Shown here: in pieces, positions 30,658 through 37,925 of the stretch | Layout of the letters: each line of letters begins with the position of its first letter | Position numbering within the stretch: the first letter of the stretch is position 1 | Source: Phycisphaerales bacterium | Lineage (GTDB): Bacteria; Planctomycetota; Phycisphaerae; Phycisphaerales; SM1A02 | DNA: 41,206 bases | Assembly: GCA_013003065.1 (NCBI GenBank) | Contig: JABDLI010000178.1 | Coordinates: forward strand, 1-41,206 | Direction: 5' to 3' | Translations under genes and position numbers: made by a program | Notes under the pieces: model-generated | Databases searched by the model: none | The model's input: only the letters and a program-made list of their open reading frames with translations | Told to the model about the DNA's origin: nothing

Positions 30658-32042
30658 GCGACCGCTCCCGTTGCTGCGAGAGTCCTTCCGACGGTGGCCG
30701 CGATCGCACGCGTCGCCGCGGCCCGATCCGGGCCCGCCGGCGTGACCGCGGCGAACGGGACCGCGTGCTCCGCGCAGACTTCCGCCGCGGCGTCGAGATA
30801 CACGCGGGCGACGGCCGGGTCCGAACGGTAGGTGCCGCTGCGATCGTCGAACGCGACGCTCGGACCGGTGGCCACCCAGACGACACGTCCGCCCGCTCCC
30901 GCCACGACGCGGCGGCGGGCCGTCTCCAGCACCCAGTCCAGGCGGGAACGGTACTCGTCGAGGTCGACGACCGGTTGGCCCGTCTTGCAGTGCACCTTGA
31001 AGTCGTCGAGGCCGAGGCCCAGCAGGAGCGTGTCGGGCGCGAGCGTCGTCCACTCCAGCAGGTGCCGACAGTAGTGACGGATCAGCGGGCACATCTCGGT
31101 GAACGCGATCGGCTCGTGCGTGCGCTCGAGCGCCGGCGTGACGGTCGCGTGCACGTCGAGCGTGCCGGCAGCCCCCAACCGAATCCTTCCGCCCGGCACG
31201 AGCACCCGCTCGCGGTCGCCGGGGTGCGTCGGCGGGGAACGATGCCCGGGCTCGGCCCGCAGCTGCGTGAGCCGCCGGGCCGTCAATTCGTCACCGGAGA
31301 CGAAGACCGTGCGTTCGGTGCCGTCGCTCATCGAGAAGATCAACCGCCGCGGTTTCTCCGCCGACGCCGGTTGACCGGTCGACGCGATCACCGGGGCCGG
31401 CTTCGTGCGTTTGACGTAGACGGCCGCGTACGCGCTGGGCTCCGGGACGATCGCGGGCGGACCGAAGACGTCGCCGGCGAGGTCGAAGATGTCCTGGGTC
31501 CAATCGAGGCAGAAGTTGTTCGACCACACCTGGTAGAACTGCTTGTTCTGGACGTAGAGATAGACGCCTCCGTCCGACAGGAGCCGCGCGATCCCCGCGA
31601 GCATGACGCGGTACTCGGCCTGCGAGCTCACGTTCGTCAGGCCGCCCTTGTTGATGACGAGATCGAGCGTGCCTTCGAGCGCCCCCGCCGCCGGGCTCGC
31701 CAGAAAGTCCTGGAACGCGTCGAGAATCCAGCGGATGTCGGGAGCGCGGGCGTCGCACTGCTCGATCGCGACCGGGCTGATGTCGAGGCCGTAGAGCTCG
31801 GAGGCGGCGGCGACGGCGGGGTCGGCGGCCTGGAGGTCATCCCGCACCCGGGTGATCACCTGCCCCTGGCCGCAGCCCAGATCGAGGCACCGACGCGGCC
31901 GGTCGAGCGGCAGGTGGTCCCGCCAGACCGCCTCGAGCGCGCGGAACGTGACCGCGTGCGCGAACCGCTCGGGGTCGTGCGAGTACGTCTCGTCGTAGGA
32001 AGCGCCCGAGAAGAGGCGGTCGGCGTTGCGGTGGATGATCAT
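30645..32042 (-). CDS. Methyltransferase fused to SGNH-like C-terminal domain
   Basis: 465 residues. N-terminal half: 'CLDLGCGQGQVITRVRDDL' near 50 and 'LYGLDISPVAIEQCDARAPDIRW' are SAM motifs I and II; 'LDLVINKGGLTNVSSQAEYRVML' follows. The second half (about 285-465) has 'LLLGLGLDDFKVHC' and 'VVWVATGPSVAFDD', spaced like an SGNH hydrolase, but the first block with the Ser is not clear, so the fold is a guess. Likely a sugar or lipid methyltransferase with an acyl-handling partner. First gene of the operon; start ATG 32042 at 'MIIHRNADRL'. Confidence 0.75.
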   Translation of the reverse strand: MIIHRNADRLFSGASYDETYSHDPERFAHAVTFRALEAVWRDHLPLDRPRRCLDLGCGQGQVITRVRDDLQAADPAVAAASELYGLDISPVAIEQCDARAPDIRWILDAFQDFLASPAAGALEGTLDLVINKGGLTNVSSQAEYRVMLAGIARLLSDGGVYLYVQNKQFYQVWSNNFCLDWTQDIFDLAGDVFGPPAIVPEPSAYAAVYVKRTKPAPVIASTGQPASAEKPRRLIFSMSDGTERTVFVSGDELTARRLTQLRAEPGHRSPPTHPGDRERVLVPGGRIRLGAAGTLDVHATVTPALERTHEPIAFTEMCPLIRHYCRHLLEWTTLAPDTLLLGLGLDDFKVHCKTGQPVVDLDEYRSRLDWVLETARRRVVAGAGGRVVWVATGPSVAFDDRSGTYRSDPAVARVYLDAAAEVCAEHAVPFAAVTPAGPDRAAATRAIAATVGRTLAATGAVACSP

Positions 32043-32119
32043 GGGGGCGAGGCGTAGCGTAGCCCCGGCCGGCAGGGCGGGGAAGGACGATCCCCCCGAA
32101 ACCACCCCTCCCGCGGGTC

Positions 32120-32125
32120 TATACT
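32120..32125 (+). promoter_or_regulatory. -10 box TATACT and leader hairpin for the GSCFA gene
   Basis: TATACT lies 61 bases before ATG 32187. The leader contains a perfect hairpin GGCCCGA-TCGT-TCGGGCC at 32142-32159, which could influence translation or RNA stability. The region is divergent to the methyltransferase/SGNH operon (ATG 32042). Confidence 0.5.
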
Positions 32126-32186
32126 GGCCGCACCCGCCGGGGGCCCGATCGTTCGGGCCGGCGTCGGAACCGTCGAGTCACCCACC

Positions 32187-33179
32187 ATGTACGCGTACAA
32201 CCCCGATCGCCGCGGTCTCAGCGAGGTCAAGCTGCTCAAGCTCGAGCCGTGGCGGCTGTACCCCCGCGGTGACGACTTGGCCACGGGGTTCCTCGCCCCC
32301 CCGCCGTCCGGCGAGACGTCCGGCGTGCGCATCACCCGGCAGACCCCGATCGCGTCGATCGGAAGCTGCTTCGCGCGGGAGATCAAGCACTGGCTCCAGG
32401 CCAACGGGTACGCGTTCATCGAGACCGCGACGGGGCCGTGCACGCAGGCCGGATCGGCCCGCTACGACCGGGTGTACAACACGTTCACGCTGCGGCAGGA
32501 GTTCGAGCGGGCGTTCGGCGTCTTCGAGCCCGTCGAGGATCGCTGGGACTTCATCGACGAAGACGGCAAACGCCGACTGCTCGACCCGCACCGCAAGGGC
32601 GTCGCGTGGGAGAGCGAAGAGGAGATGGCGGCGGAGCTCGCCGAGCACAAGGCAAACGTGCGGCAGGCATTCTCGACGGCCGACATCCTCATCATGACGA
32701 TCGGCCAGGCGGAGATCTGGTACCACCGCGCCGACGGATCGGTCTATCCGCTCGTGCCGCCGGTGCAGGTCTACGACCCGGCGTCCCACGCGTTTCGCAT
32801 GACGACCTACGAGGAGAACCTCGCGAACCTCGAGCGGGTGTTCGACTTGTTCACGGCAAACAATGGCGGGGGGCACGTGATCATCACCGTGTCGCCCGTG
32901 CCGCTGCGGGCGACCTTCCGCCCGATGAACAGCCTGATCGCCAACACCGCGACGAAGTCGATGCTGCGGGCGGTCGTGGACGCGTTCGTCACCGCCCACC
33001 CCGACCGCGTCACCTACTTCCCGGCGTACGAGATCATCACGCTCACCGAGCCGGACGCGTACGAGGACGACAACCGTCACGTGCGACCCGTGGCGGTCGA
33101 TCACATCATGAAGCTCTTCGAACGGTGGTTCGTCGCCCCCGCTCCCACGCCGGCCGAACCGTCATCGTCGTCGGCCTGA
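32187..33179 (+). CDS. GSCFA-domain protein
   Basis: 330 residues. 'PIASIGSCFAREIKHWL' near residue 58 is the defining GSCFA motif, and 'ADILIMTIGQAEIWYH' and 'HVIITVSPVPLRATF' are the following conserved strands. GSCFA proteins are related to SGNH hydrolases; the Cys/Ser at the motif is probably the nucleophile, and family members occur in capsule and exopolysaccharide loci. Tail is Ser/Pro-rich. It converges on the CE4-like gene with a single base between the stop codons. No signal peptide. Confidence 0.85.
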   Translation: MYAYNPDRRGLSEVKLLKLEPWRLYPRGDDLATGFLAPPPSGETSGVRITRQTPIASIGSCFAREIKHWLQANGYAFIETATGPCTQAGSARYDRVYNTFTLRQEFERAFGVFEPVEDRWDFIDEDGKRRLLDPHRKGVAWESEEEMAAELAEHKANVRQAFSTADILIMTIGQAEIWYHRADGSVYPLVPPVQVYDPASHAFRMTTYEENLANLERVFDLFTANNGGGHVIITVSPVPLRATFRPMNSLIANTATKSMLRAVVDAFVTAHPDRVTYFPAYEIITLTEPDAYEDDNRHVRPVAVDHIMKLFERWFVAPAPTPAEPSSSSA

Positions 33180-33180
33180 C

Positions 33181-34083
33181 TCAGCCGGAGCGATCGAGGA
33201 ACGCGCGGTACCAGGGCTGCGTCGCGAGGTGCGGGTTGTACGACGGCTGGACGTTGTACCCCCAGAGCTGGGGGTGAATCAGCGCGAAGGCGCGTTGCCC
33301 GGGCTGAAGCGACCGGGCGAACGCGAGCAGGTCGAGCCCGGCGAGACGATTCGGGTCGTCGATCCGACGCAGACCGCCGTCGCTGTAGCGTTTGGAGAAC
33401 CGCACGCCGTAGCGGTTGTACACCCACCGCAGCGTTCCCCGCAGCTCGGCAGGGATGTCCAGGTCGAAGTTCCGATAGAGCCGCCCGTCGATCGTGCGGC
33501 CGGGACCGCCGTGCGGGCAGAAGTAGTCGATGGCGTGGTGCCGGCGGAGCGCGGCGACATCGTCGCGGAAACAAGCGGTCGCGTCCGCAACACTCGTTCC
33601 GGCTCGAGCGATCGCGTTCTGGTGGTAGCCGACGACGAACCCCGCCTCTTCCGCAACGCGGAAGTACGCGTGGTCGACGTCGTACGGGCGGTCGTCGTAC
33701 GGGCTCCCGGCGGGGATGTCGCGGTTGATCTCGTGGAAGAGAAACACGTTCGACCGCACGCCGGCCGCCGCTTCGAGCGCGACGATGCGCTGGGTAAACT
33801 CCGGCACGAAGTCGACGTCGTGCTGGATGAGCAGGTAGATCCGCTCGGGATCCCGCCGCTCCGCGTGCCACCGCCGGAACTCGCGTTCGTAGCACGACTC
33901 GTGATCCCAGTCGTCGCTGCCCGCGAAGAGGTCGTCGTACGTGATCACGCTGACGTCGCGTTCGCGGAGCACGTCCAGAAACGCCAGGTAGCCGTCGAGC
34001 GGGAAGACGCTCGCGTACTCCGACGCCGGATCGGCCGGGCGATCCAGCAGACCGGGCGGATTCAGCGTGGCCGCCGCCGTCAC
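33181..34083 (-). CDS. CE4-like (WbmS/NodB-type) polysaccharide deacetylase homologue
   Basis: 300 residues. Core motifs 'YLLIQHDVDFVPEF' around residue 90 (HDxD for metal and base), 'FVVGYHQNAIA', 'YFCPHGGPGRTID' and the late 'LIHPQLWGYNVQP'. Together they correspond to the NodB homology fold as in WbmS-type deacetylases of O-antigen clusters. 'DDWDHESCYEREFRRW' and 'RDPERIY' are shared with the paralogue at 35023-35964. No signal peptide, so it acts on a cytoplasmic glycan precursor. GTG start overlaps the sulfotransferase stop (GTGA), a strong sign of joint production. Confidence 0.78.
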   Translation of the reverse strand: MTAAATLNPPGLLDRPADPASEYASVFPLDGYLAFLDVLRERDVSVITYDDLFAGSDDWDHESCYEREFRRWHAERRDPERIYLLIQHDVDFVPEFTQRIVALEAAAGVRSNVFLFHEINRDIPAGSPYDDRPYDVDHAYFRVAEEAGFVVGYHQNAIARAGTSVADATACFRDDVAALRRHHAIDYFCPHGGPGRTIDGRLYRNFDLDIPAELRGTLRWVYNRYGVRFSKRYSDGGLRRIDDPNRLAGLDLLAFARSLQPGQRAFALIHPQLWGYNVQPSYNPHLATQPWYRAFLDRSG

Positions 34084-34982
34084 CCGGGCATTCCCGGGGT
34101 CGCCGGCGTCGCGCGGGGGTAGCCGAGCTCGTCGAGGAGCGTGCCGGCGCCCGCCTCGAACGCGGCGATCTCCTCGCTCGTGAGATCCTGCGCGAAACGG
34201 CCCACGCTCGTCGTCGCGATCGGCTGCTGCACCTGCTCGCGGGAAAGGTGACCGGCCGGGTTGCGATAGAGGCTCAAGTCCTGCGTGTGGTGTTGCACGA
34301 TGTCCTCGTGCCACGGCAGGCCGAGGAAGGACATGATCGCCCGAAGCTCCGCCTCCGGTTCGGCGGTGAGCGTCTCGTAGCGGACGGTGTAGGCGTGCAC
34401 GCCGGGCCCGCCGGCGAACCGCTGGAACTGGCGGATCTGGTTCGCCCAGCCGCGGGCGACGTCGGCCATCGACTGCTTGAACTGACCGACGTTCTTCCGG
34501 GAGGCGGCGATGTCGCGGCCGTCGCGGAGCATGAACAGGTAGTAGGACCCGGGGAGGAGCGTCTCGATGGCGTCGTAGTTCGCGCCGATCTTCGTACCCC
34601 AGTGCGCCGCGTTCTCGGCACGCGTCTTCGCGTGCCCGACGGCCTCGACGACACGCATGCGTCCCTCGAACGCGTCGAGCGTGCCGCCGGCGGCCCGGTG
34701 ATCGGCGAGGATCCCCGCCAGCGTGCGGACATCGACACCGGCCCGGCCCGCGCGGAGGGCGAACTTCCGGAGCTGGCCGTCGCGGATCGTCTCGGCGCCG
34801 TCGCGTACGGCGCGGGCCAGCTCGGCCTCGAAACGCGACGCCGGATCCGCCTCGCCCTCGGCCGGCGCGAGCAGCACCTCGTACGTCTCGTAGCACATGG
34901 CGACGTCCGGATGGGCGTCGAGGATCGTCGCCATCAGGGTGCCGCCGGAGCGGCTCATGCCGCGAACGAAGATGCGTTTCAT
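34080..34982 (-). CDS. P-loop sulfotransferase family protein
   Basis: 300 residues. 'IFVRGMSRSGGTLMATILDAHPD' at the N-terminus is the 5'-phosphosulfate-binding loop of PAPS-dependent sulfotransferases, and 'YLFMLRDGRDIAASRKNVG' near residue 165 the 3'-phosphate site. 'VRYETLTAEPEAELRAIMSFLGLPWH' is the usual C-terminal segment. It would transfer sulfate from PAPS to a hydroxyl or amino group of a sugar. Preceded by a TACAAT box that overlaps the end of the CE4-like gene upstream, and coupled by GTGA overlap to the CE4-like gene downstream. No leader peptide. Confidence 0.88.
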   Translation of the reverse strand: MKRIFVRGMSRSGGTLMATILDAHPDVAMCYETYEVLLAPAEGEADPASRFEAELARAVRDGAETIRDGQLRKFALRAGRAGVDVRTLAGILADHRAAGGTLDAFEGRMRVVEAVGHAKTRAENAAHWGTKIGANYDAIETLLPGSYYLFMLRDGRDIAASRKNVGQFKQSMADVARGWANQIRQFQRFAGGPGVHAYTVRYETLTAEPEAELRAIMSFLGLPWHEDIVQHHTQDLSLYRNPAGHLSREQVQQPIATTSVGRFAQDLTSEEIAAFEAGAGTLLDELGYPRATPATPGMPG

Positions 34983-35016
34983 CGAGGCCCTCTCACGGTG
35001 CGTTGCGCAGCCCGGG

Positions 35017-35022
35017 ATTGTA
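35017..35022 (-). promoter_or_regulatory. -10 box TACAAT for the sulfotransferase gene
   Basis: TACAAT (- strand), 34 bases before ATG 34982 and directly after the stop codon of the upstream CE4-like gene. Confidence 0.4.
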
Positions 35023-35964
35023 TCAGGCAATCTGGCCGCGGTGAGCGGGCGGACTCGGGGCGATCAGCGCGTCGGATCGCTCGCACAGGGCGCGGTACCA
35101 GGGCTCCGCCGCGAGAAGCGGGTTCGAATCCGGCTGGACGTGGAAACCCCACCGCTGCGGGTGCACGAGGCAGAAGTTCCGCGAGCCCGGACGGAGGCCA
35201 TCGAGGAAGACGCCGATCAGGTCGGTGCGGCGAATCCGCTCGAGGTCGCGACACTTGCGCAGGCCGCCGTCGCTCCAGCGCACCGGGAACCGCGCGCCGT
35301 AGCGGTTGTACATCCACCGCACGCTGCCCGCGAGCTCCGGCGGCATCGGCACGTCGTGGTTGTGCCGCTTGACGCCGTCGATGACGACGCCCATGCCCCC
35401 GTGCGGCACCACGAACTCGATGCAGTAGTGCTCGCGCAACGCCGCGACGTCGGCGCGGTACCGCTCGACCGCACGCTCCAGGTCGAAGCCGGCGAGCTGC
35501 AACGCGTTCTGGTGGTAGCCGATGACGAACCCCGCCGCCTCGGCGCCCCGGAAGAACGCGTGGTCGACGTCGTAGACGGGGGTCTTCTCGCGGCGGGAGA
35601 ACCGCTCGTGGAAGAGGAAGATGTTCGACCGGATCTCGTGCTGCATCTCCAGCGCGACCATCCGACGCGTGAACTCGGGCAGCAGGTCGACGTCGTGCTG
35701 GATCAGCAGATAGATCCGCTTCGGATCGCGACGCTCGAGCCACGCCTCGTACTCGGCGAGATAGTGCGACTCGTAGTCCCAGTCGTCGCTGTCGGCGAAG
35801 AGGTCCCGGTACGTGAGGATCTCGATGTCGCGTCGCCGGATCTCGCGGAGGAATTCGCGATACCACGAGAGCGGGAACATGCAAGGGGGCTCCGCCGCCA
35901 TGTCGGGCGGAGGCGCGACGATCGCGGCGAGCTGGCGGGGGTCGCCCCAGTCGGTGCTGGTCAA
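35023..35964 (-). CDS. CE4-like polysaccharide deacetylase homologue, paralogue 2
   Basis: 313 residues with the TTG start at 35964. Motifs match the gene at 33181-34083: 'IQHDVDLLPEF', 'FVIGYHQNALQLA', 'FVVPHGGMGVVID', 'VHPQRWGFHVQP', and the shared 'DDWDYESHYLAEYEAW'. TTG is chosen because GGGAG is seven bases upstream, the N-terminus then matches the paralogue's length, and it overlaps the stop of a 13-codon ORF (TTGA). ATG 35901 and 35880 are possible shorter starts. Probably the same reaction as the paralogue, on a different position or sugar. Confidence 0.75.
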   Translation of the reverse strand: MTSTDWGDPRQLAAIVAPPPDMAAEPPCMFPLSWYREFLREIRRRDIEILTYRDLFADSDDWDYESHYLAEYEAWLERRDPKRIYLLIQHDVDLLPEFTRRMVALEMQHEIRSNIFLFHERFSRREKTPVYDVDHAFFRGAEAAGFVIGYHQNALQLAGFDLERAVERYRADVAALREHYCIEFVVPHGGMGVVIDGVKRHNHDVPMPPELAGSVRWMYNRYGARFPVRWSDGGLRKCRDLERIRRTDLIGVFLDGLRPGSRNFCLVHPQRWGFHVQPDSNPLLAAEPWYRALCERSDALIAPSPPAHRGQIA

Positions 35965-36002
35965 GCGCCCGCTCCCGCGGGCTCGTCGTGCCGGTGGCTC
36001 AT
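35961..36002 (-). CDS. 13-codon leader ORF upstream of the CE4-like gene
   Basis: ATG 36002 to TGA 35961-35963, encoding MSHRHDEPAGAGA. TACACT lies six bases before the ATG, the same geometry as the leaderless nitrilase and SirB1-family genes. The stop overlaps the TTG of the next gene by TTGA, and the Shine-Dalgarno of that gene is inside this ORF. Could be a coupling leader peptide, or the original N-terminus separated by a one-base frameshift. Confidence 0.4.
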   Translation of the reverse strand: MSHRHDEPAGAGA

Positions 36003-36008
36003 CCGACC

Positions 36009-36014
36009 AGTGTA
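36009..36014 (-). promoter_or_regulatory. -10-like box TACACT, divergent region
   Basis: TACACT on the - strand six bases before ATG 36002. It faces a + strand box TACCCT at 36047-36052. Confidence 0.45.
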
Positions 36015-36046
36015 CTGATGCGGATGCCGTGGTGGTGCCGAATCGG

Positions 36047-36052
36047 TACCCT
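36047..36052 (+). promoter_or_regulatory. -10-like box TACCCT for the ABC-like gene
   Basis: TACCCT, 27 bases before ATG 36080. Weak match; no Shine-Dalgarno seen. Confidence 0.3.
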
Positions 36053-36079
36053 GACCGCGACCGCTTCGCGGCACCGACC

Positions 36080-37909
36080 ATGCCCCTTTCCTCACACGCA
36101 ACTCGTCTCCGCCGGATGCTCGGCGTGCTCGGCTGGGTGACCGCGGTGTGCGTGGGCGCGGGACGGGCGCGGGCGGTGGCCGTGCTCGCCTGCACGCTGG
36201 CGGGGATCCTCGGGCAGGCCGCCGCGTTCGGCGTGGTCCTTCTGTTCATCAACGTGCAGCGGGCGGGTGAACCGCTCGTGTTTGCCGGCGTCACGATCCC
36301 GTCGCGGCTCGATCTGGCCGCCGCCCTCGCGTGGGTGGGGCTCGTCCTGGTGGCGGCGTTCGTGGCCGCGGCGTGCGCGTACCTCGGCGAGTCGCTCAGC
36401 CTGACCCTCGGGCGGTCGGCGCTCGATGCCGTCCAGCGTCGCGGGCTCGCGGGTCTCGGCCGGATGCACCGGATTGCGTCGTCCCCGGCGCGGCAGACGC
36501 ACGTGGAGGACGCCGCGCGTCGTGCCCTCGGCGGCGACGCGATCTCGTTCCTGCGCGTGTCGATGCTCATCCCGCGGCTCATCGTGGCGACGGTGAGCTT
36601 TCTCGTCTTCTTCGCCGGCTTGTTCATGCTGGATACGCGGCTCACGCTCGTCGTGATCGGCGTGCTCGCGCTCGCGCTCGCGCCGCTGGCCGTGGTGAAC
36701 GTGCGGCTCGTGAAGGCGGCGCGGGCGTACGAGGACACGGCGCGGGGGCAATCGTCGGTCTTGCGCCGGACGCTCGACCTCGCGGCCGCGCAGTCGCTCC
36801 CCGGTTCCCCGACACCGCCCTGGATCGACGCGTATCTCGATCACCCGCTCCGGCACCGCGCGTTCAACGCGTTGCGGCAAATCCTGCTCGCGCGGCGGCG
36901 GGTGGGTCTGGTGCAGAACCTCCTCTTCGGGGCGGTCATCGCGACGGCGCTCGTGCTGTACATCGCGAGCGGACGGGGTGAACGCGACGGGTGGGGGCCC
37001 CTGCTGGCCTACCTCATCGCCTTCCGCATCGCGGCCGGACACCTGACGACCACGCTGACGTTGTTGACCGGGTTCAACCGCTTCCACGCGAAGCTCGCGC
37101 GTCTGGCGGAGTTCCTTCGTGCGGCCGACGCGCCCGTGGTGGAGACGGCCGCCGATCCTGCCGCCGCGACCGACCGATCCCCTCGGCTTCGCGTGGTCGA
37201 CACGCCGCTGCCGGGCTCCGCCGCCGACCACCGGCTCGAGCCGGGCACGGTGACGTACCTTCTCACGCCGCGTCGCCTCACGGCGTACGCCCTGCCGATG
37301 CTCTGCCGACGGATGACCCGCGGGCGCCGAGCGGGGGCGCGGCTCCTGTCGTCGCTCGCCTTTACCGGCGACCTGTGGCGACCACCGGCCATGCCGCTCT
37401 CGCACCTGATGACGGGGGAGGCGAACCCCGGTCCGGAGCGGCGGGAACGGCTGCGCGAGACGCTGGCCGCGTGGGGGCTGGCCGAGCTCGTCTCGTCGCT
37501 GCCCGGCGGGCTGGACACCGTCATGGGAGAGGAGGAGCTACGCGGCCTTCCCCCCGACGCGGCGGCCGCGCTCGCGCTCATCCCGGGCTTTCTCGCGGAC
37601 GCGAGCGTCCTCTTCGTCTCCTGGTCGGGGCTCAACGGGATGAGCGCGCCGGCGCGGAACGACGCGATCGAGCGTCTGCGTCGGGACGCCGCGGTCGTGC
37701 TCGCCGGCAGCCGGCCCCACGCGCCGGTGCCGGCGGTGGCGTCGGCGGTCGTCGTGGCGGCGGACGACGGCGTCTCCGGCATCGGCCCTCCCGCGTGGTT
37801 CGCGGCGCTCGACGCCCGGCAGCTCGAGGAGCGCGGGTTCACGGCGGCCCGGACCGCCGTCGCCGTCCCCGACGACGACGACGAGGACGACGAGGAATGG
37901 ATGGACTGA
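36080..37909 (+). CDS. ABC-exporter homologue with a dead nucleotide-binding domain
   Basis: 609 residues. Residues 1-330 hold about six membrane helices arranged as in a type I ABC exporter ('VLACTLAGILGQAAAFGVVLLFI', 'LVVIGVLALALAPLAVVNVRLVKAA'). The C-terminal half aligns with an exporter NBD: 'LPGGLDTVMGEEELRGLPPDAAAALALIPGFLADASVLFVSW' (in pieces). The landmark 'SLPxGLDTxxGE' is intact, but Walker A (near 393-403) reads 'TPRRLTAYALP', the signature LSGGQ reads 'LPPDA', Walker B LLLDE reads 'LFVSW', and the H-loop has 'AGSRP'. ATP hydrolysis is therefore excluded. Acidic tail DDDDEDDEEWMD. It may partner an active NBD elsewhere, or be a scaffold in glycan export. Start ATG 36080. Confidence 0.8.
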   Translation: MPLSSHATRLRRMLGVLGWVTAVCVGAGRARAVAVLACTLAGILGQAAAFGVVLLFINVQRAGEPLVFAGVTIPSRLDLAAALAWVGLVLVAAFVAAACAYLGESLSLTLGRSALDAVQRRGLAGLGRMHRIASSPARQTHVEDAARRALGGDAISFLRVSMLIPRLIVATVSFLVFFAGLFMLDTRLTLVVIGVLALALAPLAVVNVRLVKAARAYEDTARGQSSVLRRTLDLAAAQSLPGSPTPPWIDAYLDHPLRHRAFNALRQILLARRRVGLVQNLLFGAVIATALVLYIASGRGERDGWGPLLAYLIAFRIAAGHLTTTLTLLTGFNRFHAKLARLAEFLRAADAPVVETAADPAAATDRSPRLRVVDTPLPGSAADHRLEPGTVTYLLTPRRLTAYALPMLCRRMTRGRRAGARLLSSLAFTGDLWRPPAMPLSHLMTGEANPGPERRERLRETLAAWGLAELVSSLPGGLDTVMGEEELRGLPPDAAAALALIPGFLADASVLFVSWSGLNGMSAPARNDAIERLRRDAAVVLAGSRPHAPVPAVASAVVVAADDGVSGIGPPAWFAALDARQLEERGFTAARTAVAVPDDDDEDDEEWMD

Positions 37910-37925
37910 CCCCGGCGCCGGCGGC

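Noticed and set aside
35121-35131. GGTTCGAATCC resembling a tRNA T-arm
   Set aside because: It lies inside the CE4-like coding region (Pro-Asp-Ser-Asn-Pro) and no acceptor stem, D-arm or anticodon arm can be fitted around it.
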